A stretch of 64,000 nucleotides of DNA from Paraburkholderia sp. C35 (lineage in GTDB: Bacteria > Pseudomonadota > Gammaproteobacteria > Burkholderiales > Burkholderiaceae), in NCBI RefSeq assembly GCF_003121405.1, contig NZ_QBUY01000028.1:1-64000 (forward strand), read 5' to 3'. The position numbers and the translations under genes were made by a program. Shown in pieces: positions 17,311 to 23,683 of the stretch. Position 1 is the first letter of the stretch. Every line of letters begins with the position of its first letter. The notes beneath the pieces were generated by a model. That model was not told the origin of the DNA and made no database searches. It saw only the letters and a list, made by a program, of their open reading frames with translations.

Positions 17311-17961
17311 ATGAGACGCGTCGAAAAGGTCCAACAACACGAGCTACGCTTTTGCCGGGTTTATAAAGAAGAGCTTCAAGAGGTTATCGACCTGATGACC
17401 GTCAATGGCGAGAAGCCTACGCTCGAAAGCGGTGATTACGAATTTGACTCCGTCGAAGAGCTATTTAGCTACCTAGGTGAGGACGGCAACGACAAGATCG
17501 ACATCAGTAGACGGCAACCTGCGATAGATCTGACGAGCAGTGGCTACAAATCGGCCACGATCCGTTGCCTCGGTTCAGATGATGTCAGCCTTGCGCTGTT
17601 TCAACGCGTCGTCAACGCCCTGCGCCACTGCGAACGTCGAACTCCGCTGCGTGCGCAACCTTGGTCAGTTGGGGTGACAACGGCGCTTACATTTGTAGGG
17701 ATATACAACGCGCAGCACCATCTGGGAAGCTGGATTGCTGCCCCTTATGTTGGCCTAGCCGTTATCTCGGCTGGCTTGACAGTGTGGTTGTTCAAGGTGC
17801 AAGGGCGCCGGGACACGCTTTTCTTTGGCGTGAGTCGAAGCGCTCAAAAGTCCTTCTGGCAGCGTAAACGCGACGACATCCTTGTCGCGGTCATTTCTGC
17901 GTTTCTTGGTGGCATTTTGGGCGTGATCGGCACTCTTTTGACGCAAGCTCTCAGCAAGTAA
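17311..17961 (+). CDS. three-TM protein downstream of RelA/SpoT-domain gene
   Basis: This gene encodes 216 residues. An N-terminal soluble domain of about 115 residues contains a beta-rich segment (YEFDSVEELFSYLG, then SATIRCLGSDDVSLALFQRV). Hydrophobic segments lie at about 120-140, 145-163 and 190-212, separated by a basic loop (GRRDTLFFGVSR). The family is not recognised with certainty. The build, soluble sensor plus membrane segments, is common among accessory membrane effectors in genomic islands. It follows the RelA/SpoT-domain gene on the same strand, so it may be its partner, target or antitoxin-like control. That link is inferred from position only. Confidence 0.65.
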   Translation: MRRVEKVQQHELRFCRVYKEELQEVIDLMTVNGEKPTLESGDYEFDSVEELFSYLGEDGNDKIDISRRQPAIDLTSSGYKSATIRCLGSDDVSLALFQRVVNALRHCERRTPLRAQPWSVGVTTALTFVGIYNAQHHLGSWIAAPYVGLAVISAGLTVWLFKVQGRRDTLFFGVSRSAQKSFWQRKRDDILVAVISAFLGGILGVIGTLLTQALSK

Positions 17962-18270
17962 CGAGTCTACTGTCGTACGATGGCCGAGGCAGACCCGTCG
18001 AACCGTCTCTGAGCGAAGAAGCACTGGTACGCGGCGAAGCCGTGCTTCACTGAATCGCACATTAGCTTAGGTATACGTGAAAGATCGGAAGGACGCTCAG
18101 AGCTTCGTTGATGCGCTGATGGCTACGAAGGCTGTTTCGCCATTAGGCTAGCAGACCGCTTCCGAATGGTTTCAGTTCCCTAGCTTACGCCATCGGTCTT
18201 AAGCAAATTCGACTTAAACGTTGTTTGCTATGATTCCGCACACACCTTTTCGCGTTTGGAATTTACTCGG
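17962..18270 (+). promoter_or_regulatory. intergenic region with extended -10 promoter
   Basis: No gene is seen in this 309-bp gap. TGCTATGAT at 18226-18234 is an extended -10 element, with a weak TTCGAC at 18208-18213 upstream. It would start transcription about 30 nt before the ATG at 18271, giving the following gene pair its own promoter. Confidence 0.45.
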
Positions 18271-18690
18271 ATGAGCGACACTCCACAATCACCAAGTACG
18301 CCGATTTCCGCGAGTTCGTCAGCGCCACTCGCGGCCATACCGCCAATGCCGGTTCGCCTCCGCACCTCTGGCAAGGACATCATAGCCTCCGGAACCGCTA
18401 TTACCTTCCACAACGACAACCTAGAAGTACACATCGCTCAATTCGTCTTCATCTTCAACTTCATCAATGAGGGTACGGAGCAAAAGATCAACTTCCGGAG
18501 TGAAGGCCCAACAAGGCTCGTGATCGAATTGTTCAACTTTAATAGCTCACTAGGTACAGGCTCATCGTCACCCGTTAAACTAGGTACGCTGGTCAACCGC
18601 GAACTCTTTCTTACCTTCGTGGTTACGTCCTTTTCCCCAAGTGCCAGCAAAGTTGTTCATTACACGTTCATGCTCGGAGAGCCTGCATGA
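18271..18690 (+). CDS. hypothetical soluble protein, first of a coupled pair
   Basis: This gene encodes 139 residues from the ATG at 18271. A Ser/Pro-rich N-terminal tail of about 35 residues precedes a beta-rich domain with alternating hydrophobic residues (LEVHIAQFVFIFNFI, RLVIELFNFN, ELFLTFVVTSF), suggesting a beta-sandwich. No signal peptide or catalytic motif is visible. Its stop overlaps the start of the next gene by four bases. Base composition is more AT-rich than the flanking chromosome. Function is unknown; a sensor partner for the membrane protein encoded next is a reasonable guess. Confidence 0.6.
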   Translation: MSDTPQSPSTPISASSSAPLAAIPPMPVRLRTSGKDIIASGTAITFHNDNLEVHIAQFVFIFNFINEGTEQKINFRSEGPTRLVIELFNFNSSLGTGSSSPVKLGTLVNRELFLTFVVTSFSPSASKVVHYTFMLGEPA

Positions 18691-19001
18691 TCGAAGGAAA
18701 CATTGCGCCGCCTGTGGCAGACGAAACGGCAAATCGCCACGTCAAGGCAGATAAACTTGAACCGGTCGCCGGAGAACTAACAAAGCTGATCGGGTCAGGC
18801 GAGAATGCCCAGAACTCCATCGTTTATCGCACGGTCGGATGGAGCTTTTCGGCTGCAACATTCTTCAGCGTTTTAGCGTTCGGCTACGCCGCCTACAAGG
18901 GGACCGGCGACGCAGTGGAAACGGTGAAAACTGTATGGGCTGTTTTTATCCCGATCATTACTCTATCGCTCGGCTACGTATTTGGTCGAGCTTCGGGCTG
19001 A
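18687..19001 (+). CDS. hypothetical two-TM protein, second of a coupled pair
   Basis: This gene encodes 104 residues, with its ATG overlapping the preceding stop (ATGA). The N-terminal half is soluble and charged. Two hydrophobic segments follow (about 52-70, SAATFFSVLAFGYAAY, and 82-100, TVWAVFIPIITLSLGYVFG), giving a hairpin membrane anchor with a very short tail. It is the last gene before the right island end. The pairing of a beta-rich soluble protein with a small two-TM protein resembles sensor/effector pairs of defence modules, but no family is recognised. Confidence 0.6.
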   Translation: MIEGNIAPPVADETANRHVKADKLEPVAGELTKLIGSGENAQNSIVYRTVGWSFSAATFFSVLAFGYAAYKGTGDAVETVKTVWAVFIPIITLSLGYVFGRASG

Positions 19002-19043
19002 CGGCTAGGCGAGCTGAAGACATTGTTAGCGGAACCGCGCAGC

Positions 19044-19061
19044 GTACCAATTCTGTACCAA
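19044..19061 (+). promoter_or_regulatory. right arm-type repeat of the island
   Basis: GTACCAATTCTGTACCAA is a 17/18 match to 5713-5730 in the same orientation. It lies 69 bp inside the attR core and is probably a recombinase or excisionase arm-binding site. Confidence 0.55.
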
Positions 19062-19129
19062 CGCGGGTCGATAATGCACCTTTCATCACCCGCAAGGCCC
19101 TGCTGTACAATGGCCAAACCGATTGCAGT

Positions 19130-19165
19130 CGCCTTGAAGCGGCGATGACAGGTTTGATACGACGG
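19130..19165 (+). repeat. attR core, 36-bp direct repeat
   Basis: These bases are identical to 5558-5593. The crossover must lie within this stretch. The sequence is coding DNA of the interrupted DUF4096 gene, not a tRNA gene. Confidence 0.85.
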
Positions 19166-19345
19166 ATATTTGCGCGGCATCGCGGACCAGGTGGCGCCGC
19201 TATAAATCACCCAGAGCACGCCGTTGAGCACGGAGCGGGTATTGGCAAGCGGACGGCCACGCAATTCGGAACGTGGACGCAGTTCCGGCAACAGCGGCGC
19301 GACGCGCTGCCATTCTTCGTCGGTAATATCGCGATAGGGGGTCAT
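19130..19345 (-). pseudogene. 5' half of island-interrupted DUF4096 gene
   Basis: The start is the ATG at 19345 with GGAG just upstream. It encodes MTPYRDITDEEWQRVAPLLP, then a GRPLANTRSVLNGVLWVIYS helix-turn-helix-like region and ATWSAMPRKYPSYQTCHRRF, the DUF4096 domain of IS5-type transposases. The frame then enters island DNA and ends in a foreign tail. The 3' half is at 5321-5593. DUF4096 alone can bind DNA but cannot transpose, so the intact ancestor was probably a domesticated regulator-like protein. The second such gene in the window is at 46976. Confidence 0.8.
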
Positions 19346-19505
19346 GGGATCTCCATTCATCAAAGGTAACTTCGACGATATAGAGTCCCTCCACTACCGA
19401 ATATCAGACCAGTCCGAATCTTGAAAATGCACTGCTGGCCGCTGCCGTAAGGGTCGGAGCGCAATGCCCTATCCCAAACCAGCACGCGCACAAGCAGAAA
19501 GTTGT

Positions 19506-20618
19506 TCAGGTCAGCGATGTATCGACGATACGTCGCGGTGTATCCAGATATTCCTGCGACTGCATTTCGACGATACGCGACACCGTACGCGTGAACTCGT
19601 TGGCCATCGGCCCTTCCGTGTAGAGTTCCTCGGGCGGCACGGCGGCCGACATCAGCAGCTTGACCTTGTGATCGTAGAACACGTCGATCAACCACGTGAA
19701 ACGCCGCGCTTCGGACTGCATACGAGGCGTCATCTGCGGGATGCCGGAAAGAATCACCGCGTGGAAGCGGCTCGCCAGTTCGAGATAATCGTTCTGCGAG
19801 CGCGGGCCGCCGCATAGCGTCGCGAAGTCGAACCAGACTACACCGTCGGCGCGGCGCAGCGCCTTCAGTTCGCGCTTCTCGATACGCAGCAGCGGGCTTT
19901 CGTCGGGCACGGCGGCGAGCCTGCCGAATGCGTCGCGCAACGCCTTGTCCGAAGCCGCGCCGAGCGGTGTGTGATACACCTCGACCTGCGACAGCGTACG
20001 GCGACGATAATCGATACCCGCATCGACGTTGATCACGTCGAGCTTGCTCTTGATCAGTTCGATGGCGGGCAGCAGACGGTCGCGATGCAAACCATCGGGA
20101 TACAGCAGATCGGGATCGTAGTTGGACGTCATCACGAACTGCACGCCGTTTGAAAACAGCCGGTCGAGCAAGCGATACAGAATCATCGCGTCCGCGATAT
20201 CGGACACGTGAAATTCGTCGAAACAGATCAGCCGGTAACGTTTCGCGATGCGCCGCGCGAGTTCGTCGAGCGGATCGGCCTGCCCTTTCAGTTCTTCGAG
20301 TTCGCGATGCACTTCCCGCATGAACTCGTGGAAATGCAGACGCGTCTTACGCACCAGCGGCACGACTGCGTAAAAGCTGTCCATCAGGAAGCTCTTTCCG
20401 CGCCCCACGCCGCCCCACATATAGACGCCCTTAGGCAGATCCGGATGCATGATCAGCTTCATAAAGGCGTTCGGACGACGCGCCTTGTACGCAGCCCATT
20501 CTTCATAGCACCGCTGCAGACGATCGACGGCCGCGCGTTGCGCCGGATCGGATTGATATCCCCGTGTCTGCAGTTCCTGTTCGTAGTATTCGGTGACGTT
20601 AATTTCGTGAGGCAGCAA
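19506..20618 (-). CDS. zapE: cell division protein ZapE (AFG1-like ATPase)
   Basis: This gene encodes up to 370 residues of the AFG1/ZapE family, which acts at the division septum and destabilises FtsZ polymers in an ATP-dependent way. Walker A is GGVGRGKS (69-76) and Walker B is LICFDEFH (130-137). The RxxF/sensor region around FVMTSNYDPDLLYPDGL is intact. The start is unusual: the frame begins with TTG at 20618. The position where relatives begin (N-V-T-E-YYE) is preceded by ATT, not ATG, and no good ribosome binding site is visible. It follows lpdA by 81 bp with a hairpin between them. Confidence 0.9.
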   Translation of the reverse strand: MLPHEINVTEYYEQELQTRGYQSDPAQRAAVDRLQRCYEEWAAYKARRPNAFMKLIMHPDLPKGVYMWGGVGRGKSFLMDSFYAVVPLVRKTRLHFHEFMREVHRELEELKGQADPLDELARRIAKRYRLICFDEFHVSDIADAMILYRLLDRLFSNGVQFVMTSNYDPDLLYPDGLHRDRLLPAIELIKSKLDVINVDAGIDYRRRTLSQVEVYHTPLGAASDKALRDAFGRLAAVPDESPLLRIEKRELKALRRADGVVWFDFATLCGGPRSQNDYLELASRFHAVILSGIPQMTPRMQSEARRFTWLIDVFYDHKVKLLMSAAVPPEELYTEGPMANEFTRTVSRIVEMQSQEYLDTPRRIVDTSLT

Positions 20619-20622
20619 TGAA

Positions 20623-20654
20623 GAAGGCGGGAGGGATTCAACCCACCCGCCTTC
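20623..20654 (-). terminator. hairpin between lpdA and zapE
   Basis: A 9-bp perfect stem (GAAGGCGGG at 20623-20631, CCCGCCTTC at 20646-20654) is followed on the minus strand by a T-rich but interrupted stretch. It could partly end the odh transcript or mask the zapE start region. Confidence 0.45.
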
Positions 20655-20699
20655 GTCGTGTTTCGCGTTCAGCCCGAATCAGATTCGGGCAGATGCGTC

Positions 20700-22130
20700 T
20701 TACATGTTCAGCGCGCGCTTGTCGACGGCGAGCGCCGCTTCACGCATCACTTCAGACAGCGACGGGTGCGGATGGCAGATACGGCCGAGGTCTTCCGACG
20801 CAGCCTTGAACTCCATCGCGACAACCGCTTCGGCGATCAGATCCGACGCATTCGCCGAGATGATGTGCACGCCGAGCAGTTCGTCCGTCTTCGCGTCGGC
20901 GATCATCTTGACGAAACCGTCCGCCTTGTTGATGCCGAGCGCGCGACCGTTGGCCATGAACGGGAACTGGCCCGTCTTGACTTCGCGGCCTTCCGCCTTG
21001 AGTTGCTGTTCCGTCTTGCCGACCCACGCGATTTCCGGTTCCGTGTAGATCACCCACGGCACGCAGTTGTAATCGATGTGCGGCTTCTGGCCGTCGATCA
21101 CTTCCGCGACCAGCACGCCTTCGTCTTCCGCCTTGTGCGCGAGCATCGGGCCACGCACCACGTCGCCGATTGCGTACACGTTCGGCACCGACGTCGCGCA
21201 GTGGTCGTCGACGTCGATGAAACCGCGCTCGTTCGCCTTCAGGCCGATGGCTTCGAGGCCGAGGTTATCCGTGTTCGGCACGCGGCCGATCGACACGATC
21301 AGGCGGTCGGCGTCGAGCGTCTGCGCGTTGCCGTCCTTGTCCGTGTACGAGATCGACACGCTGTTGTCGGTCGTCTTGACTTCGCCGACCTTCACGCCGA
21401 CGTGAATGTCGAGGCCCTGCTTCTTGAACTGCTTGGCGGCTTCCTTCGCGAGCGCCTGGTCAGCGGCACCGAGGAATTCGGGCAGCGCTTCCAGCACCGT
21501 CACTTCGGCACCCAGACGGCGCCACACCGAGCCGAGTTCCAGGCCGATCACGCCGGCGCCGATCACGGCGAGCTTCTTCGGCACTTCGGTGAACGACAGC
21601 GCGCCTTCGTTGTCCGCAACGATCTTGTTGTCGACAGGAACGTTCGGCAGGTGACGTGCCTTCGAGCCCGTCGCGATGATCACGTTCTTCGCCGGGACCA
21701 CTTCCGTTTCGCCTTCGCCCGAGACTTCGATCTGCACGCCGGCGTCCGTCTTGCCCGTGAACTTGCCGTGGCCCTTGAGCCACGTGATCTTGTTCTTGCG
21801 GAACAGGAACACGATGCCCTTCGTCATTTTCTCGACGATGCCTTCCTTGCGGGCCAGCATCTTCGCGATATCGACCTGCACGTTTTCCACGCTGATGCCG
21901 TGGTCTGCGAGGTGATGTTGCGCGTTCTCGAACTCTTCCGACGATGCGAGCAGCGCCTTCGAAGGAATGCAACCGACGTTCAGGCAGGTGCCGCCGAGCT
22001 TCAGCGCGCCGGCCGGGTTCTTCCACTTTTCGATACAGGCAACCGTCTTGCCGAGCTGCGCAGCGCGAATGGCCGCGATATAGCCGCCGGGACCGGCACC
22101 GATCACGACGACGTCAAATTCTTTGGACAT
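20700..22130 (-). CDS. lpdA: dihydrolipoyl dehydrogenase (E3)
   Basis: This 476-residue flavoprotein reoxidises dihydrolipoamide in the 2-oxoglutarate dehydrogenase complex, with NAD+ as acceptor. The FAD-binding GAGPGGYIAA starts at residue 11. The redox disulphide is in GGTCLNVGCIPSK (C49, C54). The NAD-binding GAGVIGLELG and the C-terminal catalytic HPHPSLSEVMREA (His and Glu) are intact. Length is normal. It is the third gene of odhA-odhB-lpdA on the minus strand, which marks it as the E3 dedicated to this complex, though it may serve others. Confidence 0.95.
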   Translation of the reverse strand: MSKEFDVVVIGAGPGGYIAAIRAAQLGKTVACIEKWKNPAGALKLGGTCLNVGCIPSKALLASSEEFENAQHHLADHGISVENVQVDIAKMLARKEGIVEKMTKGIVFLFRKNKITWLKGHGKFTGKTDAGVQIEVSGEGETEVVPAKNVIIATGSKARHLPNVPVDNKIVADNEGALSFTEVPKKLAVIGAGVIGLELGSVWRRLGAEVTVLEALPEFLGAADQALAKEAAKQFKKQGLDIHVGVKVGEVKTTDNSVSISYTDKDGNAQTLDADRLIVSIGRVPNTDNLGLEAIGLKANERGFIDVDDHCATSVPNVYAIGDVVRGPMLAHKAEDEGVLVAEVIDGQKPHIDYNCVPWVIYTEPEIAWVGKTEQQLKAEGREVKTGQFPFMANGRALGINKADGFVKMIADAKTDELLGVHIISANASDLIAEAVVAMEFKAASEDLGRICHPHPSLSEVMREAALAVDKRALNM

Positions 22131-22232
22131 GACTATCCTTTTTGGCTAGCCGACGCGGCCGCGCTTCGCGGCGCACGTGGCTTCAGATACTGCGGAAATG
22201 CGAGAAACACCCGATGCATATATCGCGACCGC

Positions 22233-22250
22233 GGCTTGAACTTTCAAGCC
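22233..22250 (-). other. intra-operon hairpin between odhB and lpdA
   Basis: GGCTTGA and TCAAGCC arms with a 4-nt loop form a perfect stem in the 135-bp gap between the two genes. No U-tract follows. A role in mRNA processing or stability is inferred. Confidence 0.4.
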
Positions 22251-22265
22251 GCCGTGCGGGATGCA

Positions 22266-23540
22266 TTACAGGTCGAGCAGCAGACGGGCCGGATCTTCCA
22301 GCGCGTCCTTCATCGCGACCAGCGACAGCACCGCTTCGCGGCCGTCGATGATACGGTGGTCGTACGACAGCGCCAGATAGTTCATCGGGCGGATCACGAT
22401 CTGGCCGTTTTCGACCACAGCGCGTTCCTTCGTGGCGTGCACGCCGAGAATGGCCGACTGCGGCGGGTTGATGATCGGCGTCGACAGCATCGAGCCGAAC
22501 ACACCACCGTTCGAGATCGAGAACGTACCGCCCGTCATGTCTTCGATCGACAGCTTGCCGTCCTTCGCCTTCTGGCCGAATTCAGCAATCTTCTTTTCGA
22601 TGTCCGCAAGGCTCATCTGGTCGGCGTTGCGCAGGATCGGCACCACCAGACCGCGCGGCGAGCCGACAGCGATACCGATGTCGAAGTAGCCGTGATAGAC
22701 GATGTCGTTACCGTCGATCGACGCGTTCACCAGCGGGAACTTCTTCAGCGCGTGCACAGCCGCCTTGACGAAGAACGACATGAAGCCGAGCTTCACGCCA
22801 TGTTCCTTCTCGAACCGGTCCTTGTACTTGTTGCGCAGATCCATGACCGGCGCCATGTTCACTTCGTTGAACGTCGTGAGGATGGCGTTGGTTTGCTGCG
22901 ACTCGAGCAGACGCTCGGCGATACGCGCACGCAGACGCGACATCGGCACGCGTTGTTCCGGACGGTCCTTCAGCCATTGATCAGCCGATGCCGGTGCGCT
23001 CACTTGCGGCAGCGACGGCTTGGCAGCCTTCGGTGCAGCCGCAGGCGCGGCAGCCGGAGCCTTGGCAGCCGGTGCGCCAGCAGCAACTGCGTCCTGCTTC
23101 GTCACGCGGCCATCGCGGCCCGTGCCGGCGACGTCGCCAGCAGCGACGCCCTTTTCTGCCAGAATCTTCGTTGCAGCGGGCGAAGCAACGGTGCTTGCAC
23201 CTGCCACAGCGGCGGCTTGCGCCGGCGCGGCTGCGGCTGCCGGCTCAGCTTGCGGAGCGGGCTTGACTTCGGCTTCGACAGCCGCTGCACCCGGCTTGCC
23301 TTCCGTGTCGATCTTGGCGATCACTTCGTCGGCGACGACGATGTCACCGTCGTTCTTGATGACTTGCGCGAGCACGCCAGCCGACGGTGCCGGCACTTCG
23401 AGCACGACCTTGTCGGTTTCGATTTCGATCAGGATTTCGTCTTGAGCGACAGCCTCACCGGGCTTCTTCTTCCACTGCAGCATGGTCGCTTCCGAAACCG
23501 ACTCGGACAGCTGGGGGACCTTGACTTCTACAATAGCCAT
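22266..23540 (-). CDS. odhB: 2-oxoglutarate dehydrogenase E2, succinyltransferase
   Basis: This 424-residue protein is the core of the complex, transferring succinyl groups from lipoamide to CoA. The N-terminal lipoyl domain has the lipoylated lysine in ETDKVVLEV (K44). A long Ala/Pro/Glu-rich linker follows, then the E3-binding domain (ATKILAEKGV, DGRVTKQDA) at about 120-155. The acyltransferase domain ends with the catalytic SYDHRIIDGREAV. All key residues are present. It lies between odhA and lpdA with perfect hairpins in both intergenic gaps. Confidence 0.95.
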   Translation of the reverse strand: MAIVEVKVPQLSESVSEATMLQWKKKPGEAVAQDEILIEIETDKVVLEVPAPSAGVLAQVIKNDGDIVVADEVIAKIDTEGKPGAAAVEAEVKPAPQAEPAAAAAPAQAAAVAGASTVASPAATKILAEKGVAAGDVAGTGRDGRVTKQDAVAAGAPAAKAPAAAPAAAPKAAKPSLPQVSAPASADQWLKDRPEQRVPMSRLRARIAERLLESQQTNAILTTFNEVNMAPVMDLRNKYKDRFEKEHGVKLGFMSFFVKAAVHALKKFPLVNASIDGNDIVYHGYFDIGIAVGSPRGLVVPILRNADQMSLADIEKKIAEFGQKAKDGKLSIEDMTGGTFSISNGGVFGSMLSTPIINPPQSAILGVHATKERAVVENGQIVIRPMNYLALSYDHRIIDGREAVLSLVAMKDALEDPARLLLDL

Positions 23541-23644
23541 TTGATTTCTCTGAATACGTATCGGATGACAACGAACCTTGTGCGAGCCGCGTCCGATATT
23601 TGCGCGTTGAAACGCGCTTACATGGGATGGTTCAGACGCGGGGC

Positions 23645-23667
23645 GGGAAAGCGCTCAGCGCTTTCCC
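23645..23667 (-). other. intra-operon hairpin between odhA and odhB
   Basis: A 10-bp perfect stem (GGGAAAGCGC and GCGCTTTCCC) with a 3-nt loop lies just after the odhA stop. The minus strand lacks a U-tract after it. It is probably an mRNA stabiliser or processing signal. Confidence 0.5.
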
Positions 23668-23683
23668 GGTTCGCTCTCTGTGG

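Larger units (their letters stand above)
5558..19165. mobile_element. integrated genomic island (13.57 kb repeat to repeat)
   Basis: The island is bounded by 36-bp identical repeats in a split DUF4096 gene. A tyrosine recombinase lies just inside the left end, and near-identical 18-bp double motifs occur near both ends (5713-5730, 19044-19061). It carries three site-specific recombinases, a phage internal-virion-like protein, small phage-like genes on the minus strand and AT-richer cargo on the right. No terminase, portal, capsid or replication gene is recognised, so it is not an intact prophage. It could be a phage satellite, a decayed prophage or an integrative element mobilised in trans. 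Confidence 0.85.

Noticed and set aside
5558..19165. CRISPR array or tRNA gene at the island ends
   Set aside because: The only long repeat is the two-copy 36-bp core in protein-coding DNA; no regularly spaced repeats or cloverleaf-forming sequence was seen.
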